Of a stretch of 21,943 bases of DNA, positions 5,786 to 13,051 are shown in pieces. Numbering within the stretch: the first letter of the stretch is position 1; every line of letters begins with the position of its first letter. This DNA is from a virus. The position numbers and the translations under genes are program-made. The stretch lies in the IMG/VR virus record IMGVR_UViG_3300032053_000597, positions 1 to 21,943 of that record. One strand, given 5' to 3'. The notes below the pieces were generated by a model. The model was not told the origin of the DNA. It made no database searches and saw only the letters and a list, made by a program, of their open reading frames with translations.

Positions 5786-6239
5786 AGTATTGCAGATCCT
5801 TCGGGGTTCTCCGAGTCTTCTTGTGGGGTTTTGGTTTCTTGGCCTTTAGTTGGGTAATGATATCACGAAGTTCTGAATTTTCAGTTATCCAGACCATCGC
5901 CGATTCCCTGGCATCATTATGTCTGCGGGTCATTATGCCTAGCAAGTTTTCCAACTTTTCAATCTTCTCCAAGGCGATTTGGTGCTGTTCTCTTAGGGCA
6001 ACATTTTCATCTTCGACTTGGTTTTTGCGAATCAGGGCTTGTGTATAGACTTCTTCCCTGGCCTCATCATAGGTTGAGAGTTTGTTGATAATGTCCTCAG
6101 ATTCTTGATTCCGCTGTCTCAGGGACTTGATAATCAACCAAGGCAGAAAGCGTTTCAGATTCAGCGCATACCCTAGCATGGCCAAGAACATACCCAACAA
6201 CAACGCAAACGCCACCCACACATTCCATGTCATTTCCAT
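5784..6239 (-). CDS. Membrane-anchored coiled-coil protein (151 aa)
   Basis: The start at 6239 is chosen because GGAAGG lies upstream at good spacing and the previous small ORF ends there (TAATG overlap). A longer in-frame extension to 6437 only reads over neighbouring genes. One transmembrane helix (WVAFALLLGMFLAMLGYAL, about residues 7-25) is followed by a long charged helix with heptad-like leucines (residues 40-140; EDENVALREQHQIALEKIEK) and a very basic tail (KKPKPHKKTRRTPK). The topology fits an inner-membrane anchor with a cytoplasmic coiled coil. An Rz/spanin-like role is conceivable but unproven. Confidence 0.75.
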   Translation of the reverse strand: MEMTWNVWVAFALLLGMFLAMLGYALNLKRFLPWLIIKSLRQRNQESEDIINKLSTYDEAREEVYTQALIRKNQVEDENVALREQHQIALEKIEKLENLLGIMTRRHNDARESAMVWITENSELRDIITQLKAKKPKPHKKTRRTPKDLQY

Positions 6240-6385
6240 TATGATTTTCCTTCCATTGTACACAACATCAGTGAGGCGATCCCATAACACAACCAAATCA
6301 CGGCCCACTTGGGGTGCCCATGGTACAGTGAGTGGGACATGGCTGCCATATTCACGATCCCATTGACCATCACAAAGTAATTCAT
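6239..6385 (-). CDS. Short hydrophobic protein in overlap chain (48 aa)
   Basis: The frame of 48 codons starts at the ATGA overlap with the stop of the 6382-6696 gene and ends in TAATG, sharing a base with the start of the coiled-coil protein. Residues 26-43 (PKWAVIWLCYGIASLMLC) can cross a membrane once. Both ends being exact stop/start overlaps is strong evidence that it is translated, since no gap would otherwise be explained. Its position just before a membrane-anchored coiled coil suggests a linked function. Confidence 0.65.
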   Translation of the reverse strand: MNYFVMVNGIVNMAAMSHSLYHGHPKWAVIWLCYGIASLMLCTMEGKS

Positions 6386-6696
6386 GCGCCGTCTTCCTGG
6401 GCATCATCCGCCCCGTTTCCTGCTTCGATATCTTCAAAGACCAAGGGCGTCAACAACCCTTCGTTCAGCTTCACACAGTCCTGATACATCAGGAGGCTCT
6501 CATTCAAATCCTCGATGCGGTCGGCCAGATAGAGGCGGAGTTTTTCGGTCCATTCAGCATCCTCTGTACCAGAGGACAGGCGGACCAGGCACTTCTGGAT
6601 ATCCTCGGTTCGCTTGCCGAGCCACCAGAGCAGATCCGATTCTGATGGCGGATGGGGTTGGGAGGGGTCTAATGGTTCATCTAATACAATACTCAT
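6382..6696 (-). CDS. Acidic hypothetical protein (104 aa)
   Basis: A soluble, strongly acidic protein. The middle is helical (LLWWLGKRTEDIQKCLVRL and RLYLADRIEDLNESLLMYQD) and the C-terminus is very acidic (EDIEAGNGADDAQEDGA). It starts in an ATGA overlap with a 26-codon ORF and ends in an ATGA overlap with a 48-codon ORF. Acidic small phage proteins often bind host enzymes or mimic DNA, but nothing specific is visible. Confidence 0.7.
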   Translation of the reverse strand: MSIVLDEPLDPSQPHPPSESDLLWWLGKRTEDIQKCLVRLSSGTEDAEWTEKLRLYLADRIEDLNESLLMYQDCVKLNEGLLTPLVFEDIEAGNGADDAQEDGA

Positions 6697-6773
6697 TCTT
6701 GCGATCCTTTCGGCTTATGCTGTTTGAATGCCATTATACGGTCAATCCACTCTATCCATTCGGATGGAGTCAT
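6693..6773 (-). CDS. Micro-ORF in overlap chain (26 aa)
   Basis: The peptide starts MTPSEWIEWIDRIMAFK and ends KPKGSQE. Its ATG overlaps the stop of the zinc-ribbon gene (ATGA) and its stop overlaps the next ATG (again ATGA). It fills exactly the gap between two genes, so ribosomes can step through. It may be a functional amphipathic peptide or simply a coupling device. Confidence 0.55.
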   Translation of the reverse strand: MTPSEWIEWIDRIMAFKQHKPKGSQE

Positions 6774-7357
6774 ATTCCCAATTCCTTTCGACACACAGGA
6801 CCGATACCAAATTCCCGGCTTACTTCATCAGTCAACTGCTTTTTGCAATGACCACAACGTCCGATCTGTTTCCCGAACCGCTTCAGAGCGCCGATGGGGT
6901 CCTTGGCAATTTCTGTGAAAATGGCAGAACGTTCCTGATAGTCTCGCATGGGCAGATGATTTTCCCCGCTGACTTCGCTCAGGAAGATATGGCCGAGCCA
7001 CTTGCCTTCTGCCGGTTTCCTCACCTGATAGAACCTCAATGTGCCATCGGTCGGATGATTCACGGCATAATATCCTTGTTCGATCTTTGCGCCAATCCAA
7101 ACGGGGGTCAGCTTCACGTTTGCGGGGCGTGGTGCCCAGGGAAGTCCAACAAGCCAAGAAATCATATCAATCATCCCTCGTTTGGTGAAGGTACCGATAG
7201 ACATGAGCAACTTAGTACGCTGTTCCTCACTCAACTGCTTTTTCTCGACCAATGACTTGAAATAACTGATCTGCTTATCAGAGGGACCCAGGGCGCCAGG
7301 CTGCGGCATCGCGGGTGCTTGCGTTTGTGGGACTGCTATTTGTGACCAGAGACTCAT
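6770..7357 (-). CDS. Phage protein with C-terminal zinc-ribbon-like motif (195 aa)
   Basis: The start at 7357 (MSLWSQ) follows the upstream stop by 2 nt. The first 25 residues are Pro/Ala/Gln-rich. SDKQISYFKSLVEKKQL starts a helical region, the middle is beta-rich (TLRFYQVRKPAEGKWLGHIFL), and the end is RCGHCKKQLTDEVSREFGIG followed by PVCRKELG. That C-terminal CxxC...GIGxxC pattern matches the DUF6011-type zinc ribbon seen in many phage and bacterial proteins of unknown role. Nucleic-acid binding is an inference. Confidence 0.75.
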   Translation of the reverse strand: MSLWSQIAVPQTQAPAMPQPGALGPSDKQISYFKSLVEKKQLSEEQRTKLLMSIGTFTKRGMIDMISWLVGLPWAPRPANVKLTPVWIGAKIEQGYYAVNHPTDGTLRFYQVRKPAEGKWLGHIFLSEVSGENHLPMRDYQERSAIFTEIAKDPIGALKRFGKQIGRCGHCKKQLTDEVSREFGIGPVCRKELGI

Positions 7358-7359
7358 GA

Positions 7360-7830
7360 TTAGAACACCCATCCGGTCTGAATCGTCACCATGTTCATTC
7401 CGATATTCGGACCATCAGCGGTATTCAGACCCAGGGCTTTTCCATTCGACATATGCCACAACTCAACACCCAAGCGAAAATCTTTGTATCCTACGCTCAC
7501 TTGTCCGCCCAGACCAAACTGGGTCCGCTGGGGCAATTCGATCTGTGAATGATCGACATACGAGACACCGAATCTCGGCGTCAAGGTCACACTGTAATCT
7601 GGCTTCGGCTCAAACTTGAAGCCGTATTGTAACTCGGTGCCATAGAAACCGTTGGTGGTCGCTTTGGCGTTCACACCCCAACCCTTGTCACAAGTCTGCA
7701 CTGAGACAATCGCGGCATTTCCCGCGGTATTCTGGTGCTTGGACTGTTTGAAATGAAAATCTGTGCTTGCCATGTATCCTGCCATGAGGACCGGCGCCAG
7801 ACATAATGTACCAACTTCTCTGATGTTCAT
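7360..7830 (-). CDS. Outer-membrane beta-barrel, PagL-like (156 aa)
   Basis: A signal peptide (residues 1-22) is followed by alternating amphipathic strands ending in an aromatic residue (IQTGWVF), as in outer-membrane barrels. Near the C-terminus, ELWHMSNGKALG and then GPNIGMN recall the H-x-SN...NxG signature of PagL lipid A 3-O-deacylases (catalytic His and Ser). The Glu that completes the PagL triad is not obvious here, so enzyme activity is uncertain; a plain 8-stranded barrel is the fallback. If active it would alter lipopolysaccharide, for example the phage receptor. It has its own promoter-like sequence at 7871-7899. Confidence 0.7.
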   Translation of the reverse strand: MNIREVGTLCLAPVLMAGYMASTDFHFKQSKHQNTAGNAAIVSVQTCDKGWGVNAKATTNGFYGTELQYGFKFEPKPDYSVTLTPRFGVSYVDHSQIELPQRTQFGLGGQVSVGYKDFRLGVELWHMSNGKALGLNTADGPNIGMNMVTIQTGWVF

Positions 7831-7870
7831 CTAAATCCCCTTTTTGATCTCTGTTCTCTGCTACAGTATT

Positions 7871-7899
7871 AGTATCTCATAGTGGGGCGAGAAAAGCAA
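7871..7899 (-). promoter_or_regulatory. Probable promoter of the barrel gene
   Basis: Minus strand TTGCTT (7894-7899), 17-nt spacer, GATACT (7871-7876) with an extended TGA before it. This is weaker than the TTGACA/TATACT promoters, but it sits in the only 128-nt gap nearby, with the leader carrying AAAGGGG before the ATG. The rest of 7900-7958 is A/T-rich without a supported gene or terminator. Confidence 0.5.
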
Positions 7900-7958
7900 G
7901 CAAAAAATGGTAGATTAGAGAATTATAATGTTCCTGGAAGTCCAATAAAATCAACTAC

Positions 7959-8243
7959 TTATAAGTCATTGATATCATTGAGATGTTCGATATTAGTGGG
8001 GAGTGGATCGCATAGGACAAAGCGGTATCTGGTATATTCCTCGGTTTTTGTTTTGCTAACACAACGTAAACTGGCTAGCTGACAAAAACGCTCTAAATCG
8101 CCCTCAAACGAGAGATCGTCACAACAGGCGATCAATTCATCACCTGGCGATAGTTCGTTGATCCTGAGCCGAATGTGGAGGATTGGGAAGGGACATACCA
8201 TGCCCCGGCAATCGACAATTGGGATACCGTAATCTGACATCAT
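7959..8243 (-). CDS. TusA/SirA-like sulfur carrier protein (94 aa)
   Basis: The N-terminal signature DCRGMVCPFPILHIRLRI is the TusA pattern (D-x-RG-xx-CPxP, then a helix), with the persulfide-carrying Cys about residue 17. GDELIACCDD follows, where family members have 'GE.l.v..ddp'. The C-terminal 25 residues are extra. TusA relays sulfur for the 2-thio group of U34 in certain tRNAs and for other sulfur pathways. In a phage with many tRNAs the tRNA link is attractive but inferred. Its ATG shares a base with the preceding TAA. Confidence 0.78.
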   Translation of the reverse strand: MMSDYGIPIVDCRGMVCPFPILHIRLRINELSPGDELIACCDDLSFEGDLERFCQLASLRCVSKTKTEEYTRYRFVLCDPLPTNIEHLNDINDL

Positions 8244-8410
8244 TATTCCTGTAATAATTCAGCTTTACTTTCGTTGGTCGATTCTTTTGCCAGGGACGAG
8301 AGATTTTGGCGCATCAGGGCGACCAACTTACTTTGTAGGACGGCAATATTCCCTTCGTTCTTTTCGATTTGTGCGACTAATTCTCTGATCTGTTCATCGA
8401 CGGTTTTCAT
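8243..8410 (-). CDS. Small coiled-coil protein (55 aa)
   Basis: The start at 8410 is set by GGAGG 7 nt upstream; the two earlier in-frame ATGs lie on or before that site. The whole protein is a predicted amphipathic helix (VDEQIRELVAQIEKNEGNIA, then VLQSKLVALMRQNL), probably a dimeric coiled coil. It ends in TAATG with the TusA-like gene. Function unknown. Confidence 0.62.
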   Translation of the reverse strand: MKTVDEQIRELVAQIEKNEGNIAVLQSKLVALMRQNLSSLAKESTNESKAELLQE

Positions 8411-8570
8411 GTTCATTCCTCCGATCATAATCAGCGAACTCCGATGCCGTTTCTTGGTATCGAGGTTCCCGATAGGGTTTAGGTTTTTTGGTCTGCTGAA
8501 CGTCCTTTTCCTTATTGTCCCGAAACTTCTGTGGCTTTTTATTCTTTTCTATCAACCGAGTGCCGAACAT
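8394..8570 (-). CDS. Small highly charged protein, probably disordered (58 aa)
   Basis: The ATG at 8570 follows AAGGAG with 8 nt spacing, which decides the start over the upstream in-frame ATGs near 8618. Lys, Arg, Glu and Asp make up about half the residues (IEKNKKPQKFRDNKEKD, then RRNEHENRR). No fold is evident. It overlaps the coiled-coil gene start by 17 nt. Confidence 0.58.
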   Translation of the reverse strand: MFGTRLIEKNKKPQKFRDNKEKDVQQTKKPKPYREPRYQETASEFADYDRRNEHENRR

Positions 8571-8592
8571 GTCCTGTTCTCCTTTATATGAA

Positions 8593-8859
8593 TTATTCTG
8601 CGCTTGCACGACCATCATCGATATGATGATGCTGAAAATCTAACCAGGCATGTCCCAATTCATGCAAGAGGATATACCGTTTTCTGTTGAGAGGAAGACT
8701 TTTCCGAATATAGATGGTGCGACGATCTACCTCCCAGAGACCATCAGAACCATGATCCCTTCGATTGAAGTCACCATTGCTGAGTTGCTTGACCGTGATA
8801 ATATACCCAAACGGCAGGACCACCTTCCTGGGCATTCGGCATTGTCCTAGCTGTGCCAT
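8593..8859 (-). CDS. Small HExxH metallopeptidase-like protein (88 aa)
   Basis: The zinc-protease signature ILLHELGHAWLDFQHHH lies at about residues 63-79 (His-Glu-x-x-His). The context, a strand RTIYIRKSLPLNRKR before the helix, is like ImmA/IrrE-type or SprT-type minimal metallopeptidases. At 88 aa it is shorter than most, so a stand-alone core or a non-catalytic remnant is possible. It starts within the last codons of the glycosyltransferase (13-nt overlap). Confidence 0.75.
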   Translation of the reverse strand: MAQLGQCRMPRKVVLPFGYIITVKQLSNGDFNRRDHGSDGLWEVDRRTIYIRKSLPLNRKRYILLHELGHAWLDFQHHHIDDGRASAE

Positions 8860-9560
8860 GGTAGTTGTTCACCATATTGTGAAGTGACGTATTGGTTACC
8901 ATTCATGAAAAATTGTAATGCGGGTGAAGTCGCCGAGGCCCCTAACCGATAATTAACGGTATGTTGTTTGGTGCTTCGGCAATTCGGAAAGTAGTGGGTC
9001 AGATTCCCAAAAAATTGTCGATCTGCGGCATACTGACCATACCAGGTATGTCCGACTTTGGTCGCAATCTCCCGCGGTATCGCAAAACAGGAGGTGTCGA
9101 TATGATGGGAGTCCACCGTTCCTGCAATCGGATACTTGGGACCCAGACTTTCACAGTTGTCAGGACACAGAAACTCACCTTTAAGAGAGACGATATTCCG
9201 AAGGGTAAACGCCCAGGAACCTGGTGAGAGGACCTTTCGATAGGCCTCAATAAAATTAGGTTCCACAAAGTTATCTTCGTCCAGATAACACAGGATATCT
9301 TCGTTCACCAAAAAAGACGCGGCCGCATAGGCGCGATGCCCATACCAGCCACCGGCGCCAATATTTTCAGTGAGCCAAATAAATTTGATTTTATCTGTGA
9401 GTCCCACGCGCATGACGATCTTATTCACGGCCGCATTGTATTGAGAACCATCGACGATGATATACTGCACACAGTCCTGGTGCTTCAAGGACTCAATACA
9501 TTGTTCCAGTTCAGGTTTACCAATCGTCGGTGTGACCACAGCAATAGTTCCAGTGAACAT
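8847..9560 (-). CDS. GT2-like (GT-A fold) glycosyltransferase (237 aa)
   Basis: The start at 9560 shares a base with the upstream TAA and has GGAGGTCAAGG before it. The N-terminal Rossmann-like half shows TIAVVTPTIGKPELEQCIES, then YIIVDGSQYN and NIGAGGWYGHR. A YLDEDN motif (about residues 91-96) is the metal/nucleotide-sugar DxD equivalent. The rest includes WYGQYAADRQFFGNL. Phage glycosyltransferases modify host surface glycans, phage DNA bases or virion proteins; the substrate cannot be told from the sequence. Confidence 0.85.
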   Translation of the reverse strand: MFTGTIAVVTPTIGKPELEQCIESLKHQDCVQYIIVDGSQYNAAVNKIVMRVGLTDKIKFIWLTENIGAGGWYGHRAYAAASFLVNEDILCYLDEDNFVEPNFIEAYRKVLSPGSWAFTLRNIVSLKGEFLCPDNCESLGPKYPIAGTVDSHHIDTSCFAIPREIATKVGHTWYGQYAADRQFFGNLTHYFPNCRSTKQHTVNYRLGASATSPALQFFMNGNQYVTSQYGEQLPWHS

Positions 9561-9994
9561 TATGCCTTGACCTCCCATGGCATATCAGGATAGGCTTGCT
9601 TGACTAGTGCGGCGGTCAAATGGGGAACACTGAGGGTCTTCCGAATGACAGATTCCAACAAGAAGGCTTCATCCTTGTGGAGACAGGCCAATAAGGTATG
9701 GAGATTCTGTTGAGCTTTGCGAGGCGTCATGGTCCCTACCCTGGATGGATGATTCTTGATAAAGACATACAATTTTTTCACTTCTTGTTCCAGATAGGCC
9801 AAATTCAGTCCAGCCGGATCGACCGATGGCTTATATTTCGGGACTTCCACCTCAAACACCGTGGCAGGATTGAAGGCATAGTTCAAAAATTCCTTGAGCC
9901 CAGGGCTCGTATATTCACGGAGTATTCGCACTCGTTCCGCATCGTTGGGGGCGAGTTTGACCTTATCGAAAATTTCTGAGAATAAGTAAATCAT
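9560..9994 (-). CDS. Conserved phage protein of unknown function (144 aa)
   Basis: The start at 9994 (MIYLFSEIF) follows AAGGGA at good spacing, 10 nt after the RNase H stop; an earlier in-frame ATG lies inside that gene. The pattern ERVRILREY...LKEFLNYAFNPATVFEVEVPKYKPS, then the helical C-terminus (LHTLLACLHKDEAFLLESVI), matches my memory of a helical protein found in many T4-like cyanophages next to replication genes. No function is known. Confidence 0.75.
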   Translation of the reverse strand: MIYLFSEIFDKVKLAPNDAERVRILREYTSPGLKEFLNYAFNPATVFEVEVPKYKPSVDPAGLNLAYLEQEVKKLYVFIKNHPSRVGTMTPRKAQQNLHTLLACLHKDEAFLLESVIRKTLSVPHLTAALVKQAYPDMPWEVKA

Positions 9995-10004
9995 GATATC
10001 CCTT

Positions 10005-10871
10005 CTAAAATTCATCAATCACGGAGATTAACTGAGTGAGTTGCTTCTTGACGAGGTATTGGAGAAATTGAGTTCTAGTGGCCTTCGGCGCCTCTATATG
10101 GGCGGCGATGATCTCAGTTTTCAGGATCGTGGGGATATGCTTCAGATCGATCAACATCTGATTCCGATGATAATTCCGTAACATATTCGTGTCACAGAAT
10201 GCCTCTGGTGGTTGAATCAACCATTGCAGTAATTTCTTTTCTGAGATAGGTTTCTGTCGTCCACCGGAGACAAACACATCATCAGGGGAGAGGATATTGG
10301 GTATACCATCATCCTTGTCGCCGCGAATGATCAGTTGCTTCAATTGCATGGCCGGCAATGATTCAACAATAAACTTTTTAAGCACTGGGGCATATTGTCG
10401 GACATTACCATCAATTTGTAACTGAGGAAAGTCTTTATCGCCAGAGATAATCAGAACAGGCTCCTTCGCCGCGAAATGAGGCACCAGCGTACCAATCACA
10501 TCATCAGCTTCGGCCCCATCTACCTTGACAGAGGTATAGGGCGTATAAAGGAATAATTCACCTAGGATGGTCTTCATGTGGATATGGATCGAGTCCCAAT
10601 CGAACGTGGAACTAATACGATTCGCGGCTCGCCTTGCTTTATAGTGCGGAAAGAGATTCCTGCGCCAGTAGGTCGAGGAATCGAATGCCAGCACCACCCC
10701 GATGGATTGGGAAGAATTCGCATAGACTTGTTTGAATTTATTGACGTTGCTCCGAAGAGAATTCAAGACAATCGCCCTGAGCAAGTCTTCATTGATTGGG
10801 GCATCCTTTTGCATCGCAATGTGTTGGAACATCGACGCATAGGCGATATTTGAGATGTCAATGATAATCAT
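10005..10871 (-). CDS. rnh: T4-type RNase H / 5'-3' flap exonuclease (288 aa)
   Basis: FEN-family metal-binding motifs appear in order: MIIIDISNIAYA (N-terminal Asp), DSSTYWRRNLFPHYKARR, VDGAEADDVIGTL (about 110-122), IISGDKDFPQL (about 137-147) and RGDKDDGIPNIL (about 179-190). The length fits T4 RNase H (305 aa), which removes RNA primers from Okazaki fragments. No clear Shine-Dalgarno is seen before the ATG, unlike most genes here. A TATAAATA box at 10914-10921 lies 42 nt upstream. Confidence 0.9.
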   Translation of the reverse strand: MIIIDISNIAYASMFQHIAMQKDAPINEDLLRAIVLNSLRSNVNKFKQVYANSSQSIGVVLAFDSSTYWRRNLFPHYKARRAANRISSTFDWDSIHIHMKTILGELFLYTPYTSVKVDGAEADDVIGTLVPHFAAKEPVLIISGDKDFPQLQIDGNVRQYAPVLKKFIVESLPAMQLKQLIIRGDKDDGIPNILSPDDVFVSGGRQKPISEKKLLQWLIQPPEAFCDTNMLRNYHRNQMLIDLKHIPTILKTEIIAAHIEAPKATRTQFLQYLVKKQLTQLISVIDEF

Positions 10872-10884
10872 AATATGGGTATCG

Positions 10885-12012
10885 TTATAGAACTTTGAGT
10901 AACAGACAATCCTTATTTATACGTCCAGTAAGTAGCTTCTCTTTGGCATGAATAGCTGCCAGAAAATGTTTGGTGACCACCTTTCCTGCGCTGATTAACT
11001 GGGGGATCTGTTCTGTGGGCTTTCGTAGCGTTTTCCCCACAGAACGGGATTCGGTATAATTCAAAATAGAGGAACCTTTGACAGATAATCCCTCGTCCGT
11101 GTCGGCAATATAGACACCCAATTGTCGGGTCTTGATATTAAACACATACAACGCCGAGGCCCCAATGATCTTTTTGGTATCGATGGAACTGATTGATTGC
11201 TCCCCGAATTGCTCTGGTTCCGTATGATACTTGAGTTTCTTGGTGAGTTGTTCGGGGGTCTTGATTTTTTTCTTTCGGGGTGCCTTCTGTTGAATCACCT
11301 CTCCGATGGTCAATAGCGCATCCGAGATGATTTGATCGGTATAGGATTCCAGTTTCATAATTTCTGGTACCGTAAAATTTGAATATCCTTCGACCAACTG
11401 TGCGTCGGTTCCTGCCAGAACAATTCGATATTCGTCCCGCATTTGTTTAAACTTATTGATGATTGCTGGAATCTGATCGCGGGTCAGTTCGTGCTTTTGG
11501 ATGATCGTCAAAGGCGATTGGCTCCGCTTACAGTCCGAAAGAATATATTCATCCACGGCCTGATCCAAGGCACCAAGACATGCAGAGAGTTGGGCCTGTG
11601 AGGATGTATTGGCGGCTTTGACTTTGACTGGCTTGGGTCGATCTGAGGTATCGCCCTTGAGTGTATTGATCGCGGGTAATGTGGTGTCCTGTTCCATTTT
11701 CTGTATGGCTTCCTGGAGCCACACCGACGCATTATGTGACAGCACGGCGCCACGCATCAGCATTCGGCACACATAGCCTAGTGTATTGGGGCGACTCTTG
11801 ATTTTGGTTTCGGTATAGGCAATATTATGTTTGGTACAAAAGGTCTGTAGGTATTTGTGAGCATGGGAGGTGTCTCGATGCTGATTATACCAGTTAAGGT
11901 GTCGGCATAGTTCCATTTCTTCTAGAGGCACCAAACCATCAAAGGTCGGTTCTTCGCCACCACTAATGGCATGGAGTCTGGATTCGTTGGATTCTTTTTT
12001 TGAAGAAGGCAT
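10885..12012 (-). CDS. Large conserved phage protein of unknown function (375 aa)
   Basis: The N-terminus includes LCRHLNWYNQHRD and LGYVCRMLMRGA. A charged linker (residues 110-140) is followed by a helical middle region. A lysine-rich patch (QKAPRKKKIKTPEQLTKKLK) comes next, and then a beta-rich C-terminus with IIGASALYVFNIKTRQLGVY, SVKGSSI and TLRKP. This layout occurs in several T4-like cyanophages as an uncharacterised protein; I recall no function. The Shine-Dalgarno is GAGGA, 3 nt before the ATG. It is directly followed by rnh. Confidence 0.8.
   Translation of the reverse strand: MPSSKKESNESRLHAISGGEEPTFDGLVPLEEMELCRHLNWYNQHRDTSHAHKYLQTFCTKHNIAYTETKIKSRPNTLGYVCRMLMRGAVLSHNASVWLQEAIQKMEQDTTLPAINTLKGDTSDRPKPVKVKAANTSSQAQLSACLGALDQAVDEYILSDCKRSQSPLTIIQKHELTRDQIPAIINKFKQMRDEYRIVLAGTDAQLVEGYSNFTVPEIMKLESYTDQIISDALLTIGEVIQQKAPRKKKIKTPEQLTKKLKYHTEPEQFGEQSISSIDTKKIIGASALYVFNIKTRQLGVYIADTDEGLSVKGSSILNYTESRSVGKTLRKPTEQIPQLISAGKVVTKHFLAAIHAKEKLLTGRINKDCLLLKVL
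10914..10921 (-). promoter_or_regulatory. T4-late-like promoter box TATAAATA
   Basis: An exact match to the T4 late -10 element on the coding strand, inside the 3' end of the 375-aa gene and 42 nt before the rnh ATG. A gp33-like coactivator in the same window makes late-type promoters expected. An 8-nt A/T motif can occur by chance, so confidence is limited. Confidence 0.45.
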
Positions 12013-12023
12013 AAGTCCTCGCG

Positions 12024-12395
12024 TTATGTAATAATATTTCTGGGATCAGGAAGATTGTTCTCTGGTGGACCAAATGGGTATCGATCATCGATGATTGGGG
12101 CATATCTGGTAAAGACAAATGAAGGGGTACACGGACATCGAAGCACCATCGGGGCATTAATCACCTTGCAATTCGGGCAACGCCATCCTTCAGGCACTTC
12201 GGTCGACCGGCCTTCACAGAAGGTATAGGCAGATTCCGTCAACGGCCACGGTCGATGCTCGGCAAATACTATGGTCGCTTTGCTGGAAAAATCGTAATTG
12301 AGTATACCTGGTCCGCCGGCTGAACCTCCCCGCGGTTCTCCGTCACATCGACCTGTTCGTCTACACGCACCTGAGCAATTACAGACAGACATCAT
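12024..12395 (-). CDS. Cysteine-rich, zinc-ribbon-like hypothetical protein (123 aa)
   Basis: Two Cys clusters are seen: CNCSGACRRTGRCDG at the N-terminus (residues 5-19) and WRCPNCKVINAPMVLRCPC (about residues 71-89), the second spaced like a zinc ribbon. The rest is Pro/Tyr-rich. Two adjacent ATGs follow AGGTGC. No family was recognised; zinc binding is likely. Confidence 0.68.
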   Translation of the reverse strand: MMSVCNCSGACRRTGRCDGEPRGGSAGGPGILNYDFSSKATIVFAEHRPWPLTESAYTFCEGRSTEVPEGWRCPNCKVINAPMVLRCPCTPSFVFTRYAPIIDDRYPFGPPENNLPDPRNIIT

Positions 12396-12403
12396 GCACC
12401 TAT

Positions 12404-12670
12404 TTAGAATCGTATGTTGGCGTCATCCCCATCTTTGTCTATGCCACGCTCATAAATGGCCGAGGTGGCCACCACTGTGACCTTGACATAGGTTGGGGTA
12501 CCACACTTGGGGCAATCATACGGTGAATGCCTGTTGATATCTCCTAATACCGCCATAGGAACATTGTCTAAGGTATAGACATCCAGGAGGCATTCACCAG
12601 ACTTGGATTGAAATTCGATATCCTTGTGACATTTAGGACAAGGCACCATGACGCTATCAAACATACCCAT
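12404..12670 (-). CDS. Zinc-ribbon hypothetical protein (88 aa)
   Basis: Two CPKC knuckles (CPKCHKDIEF near residue 11 and CPKCGTPTYV near residue 53) form a four-Cys zinc ribbon with beta strands between them. The N-terminal MGMFDSVMV is common in small phage zinc-ribbon proteins. A strong Shine-Dalgarno AAGGAG is 7 nt before the ATG. It could bind nucleic acid or protein; unknown role. Confidence 0.75.
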   Translation of the reverse strand: MGMFDSVMVPCPKCHKDIEFQSKSGECLLDVYTLDNVPMAVLGDINRHSPYDCPKCGTPTYVKVTVVATSAIYERGIDKDGDDANIRF

Positions 12671-12674
12671 ATGA

Positions 12675-12941
12675 TTACTCCTTTGGAACTTTAGCGGCTA
12701 ACATTCTCACACGCTCGGCAATCGGATAACATCCATACCCATCATCTTCTGGAATGCCAGCCCTAGTCAATTCCAACTCCACGGACCTGAAGTCATCACA
12801 ATGATCCTTACAAGCGAATTCAAATAACTGTCGATTATGATAGGCCGTATCCATCAGGTTCTGCATTTCTGCTAGCAGTTCTTCTCGGGTATAAGTCTCA
12901 TAATCTTCTGGAACAATTTTCGGTGCATCTTTTAATGGCAT
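12675..12941 (-). CDS. Hypothetical protein (88 aa)
   Basis: The ATG at 12941 is preferred to a TTG at 12980, because the TTG region is the end of the upstream micro-ORF and GGGGG stands before the ATG. The protein is mostly helical and acidic (DYETYTREELLAEMQNLMDT) with three Cys (FACKDHCDDF and GCYPI). It follows the upstream stop by one base (TGA T ATG). Confidence 0.65.
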   Translation of the reverse strand: MPLKDAPKIVPEDYETYTREELLAEMQNLMDTAYHNRQLFEFACKDHCDDFRSVELELTRAGIPEDDGYGCYPIAERVRMLAAKVPKE

Positions 12942-12942
12942 A

Positions 12943-13038
12943 TCAATTTTTCCCCCAGGGGCTACCCCAAAACGCGACAATTAAGAGGACCACAAAAACG
13001 ATGGTTCCACAGATTTCTTTGACCATTAACTCAGTCAT
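12943..13038 (-). CDS. Small single-span membrane protein (31 aa)
   Basis: After MTELMVKEIC comes a clear membrane helix (GTIVFVVLLIVAFWG), then SPWGKN. The purine-rich GAGAG before the ATG is a plausible ribosome site. The stop lies one base before the next ATG. The hydrophobic design and exact packing support it as a gene. Confidence 0.6.
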   Translation of the reverse strand: MTELMVKEICGTIVFVVLLIVAFWGSPWGKN

Positions 13039-13051
13039 ATTTATCTCTCTT

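Noticed and set aside
5784-6437. Longer 217-aa version of the coiled-coil membrane protein
   Set aside because: The extra 66 residues lie over two other genes and the internal ATG at 6239 has a good ribosome site.
6728-7255. 175-aa plus-strand frame
   Set aside because: Antisense to the zinc-ribbon gene; no ribosome site and no other plus-strand gene in the window.
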